Assembly (NCBI GenBank): GCA_031278835.1
Contig: JAITJP010000174.1
Location: 1-5,179 of the forward strand
Direction of reading: 5' to 3'
Length of the DNA stretch: 5,179 nt
Source of the DNA: Deltaproteobacteria bacterium
GTDB lineage: Bacteria; Desulfobacterota; Desulfarculia; Adiutricales; Adiutricaceae
The notes under the pieces were generated by a model. The model ran no database searches and was not told the DNA's origin. It saw only the letters and a program-made list of their open reading frames with translations. The position numbers and the translations under genes are program-made. Shown piece after piece: positions 5,067 to 5,179 of the stretch; the stretch's first letter is position 1; every line of letters starts with the position of its first letter.

Positions 5067-5179
5067 ATCACAGCCACCAAGCCCTATATTTTTTCCGGTC
5101 TAGGGGTCAGCTTTAGGGCAGGTTTAGGCTCATGGCCGCCAAGATGATTGGTCCTCCAAGGCCTGGGTGGGCTGGTCCA
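5067..5179 (+). pseudogene. Second degenerate copy of the permease 4 3' end (copy 3, cut by window end)
   Basis: This copy begins 300 bases after copy 2. The 65 bases 5081-5145 are identical to 4781-4845, including the changes that separate both from the intact gene. Copies 2 and 3 therefore share a decayed ancestor rather than arising separately from permease 4. After 5145 it differs from copy 2 and in places keeps the intact-gene base (GATGAT). The array may continue beyond the window. Confidence 0.85.

Noticed and set aside
4767..5179. Insertion sequence or transposon end after permease 4
   Set aside because: The repeats are recognisable copies of permease 4 and its spacer; there is no transposase, terminal inverted repeat or target-site duplication.

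Overview
The window holds the 3' end of a NifB-like radical SAM gene, a small NifX/NifB C-terminal-domain gene, and a tandem run of four paralogous ABC-importer permease genes of the SsuC/TauC (NitT/TauT) type. All are on the + strand. The window ends in a decaying array of partial copies of the last permease gene. No RNA gene, CRISPR array, transposase or phage gene was seen. The organism is a bacterium, probably an anaerobe with a nitrogenase or nitrogenase-like enzyme. Codons and motifs rich in GGCC alternate with A/T-rich, homopolymer-rich spacers and pseudogene debris, which fits a host-associated or genome-eroding lineage. Desulfobacterota is only a guess; the window does not fix the taxon.

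Layout. Positions 1-192 are the end of the NifB-like protein, with the CxxCRADAxG signature. Positions 232-654 encode a stand-alone NifX-like domain in the same reading frame, separated by two in-frame stops, which looks like a split nifB fusion. A hairpin with a T-rich 3' arm overlaps the nifX-like stop codon (647-676). Permeases 1 to 4 follow at 775-1638, 1864-2643, 2787-3779 and 3849-4703. The spacer before permease 2 holds a short imperfect tandem repeat. The spacers before permeases 2 and 3 share a nearly identical 57-nt element carrying a GAAAGTC-N5-GACTTTC dyad. A long-looped 10-bp inverted repeat spans the end of permease 3. From 4767 to the window end there is one full-length (about 300 nt) and one truncated degenerate copy of the 3' end of permease 4 plus its A/T-rich downstream spacer.

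How the parts may work together. NifB makes the iron-sulfur-carbide core (NifB-co) of nitrogenase cofactors, and NifX-type domains bind and carry such clusters. The permeases would form the membrane channel of one or more importers. By sequence they fall into two alternating types (1 and 3 against 2 and 4), which suggests heterodimeric channels that arose by duplication of a pair. No ATPase or substrate-binding protein lies in the window, so the substrate is unknown. A sulfur or nitrogen compound or oxyanion linked to the nitrogenase-like system is a reasonable inference, not a demonstrated fact.
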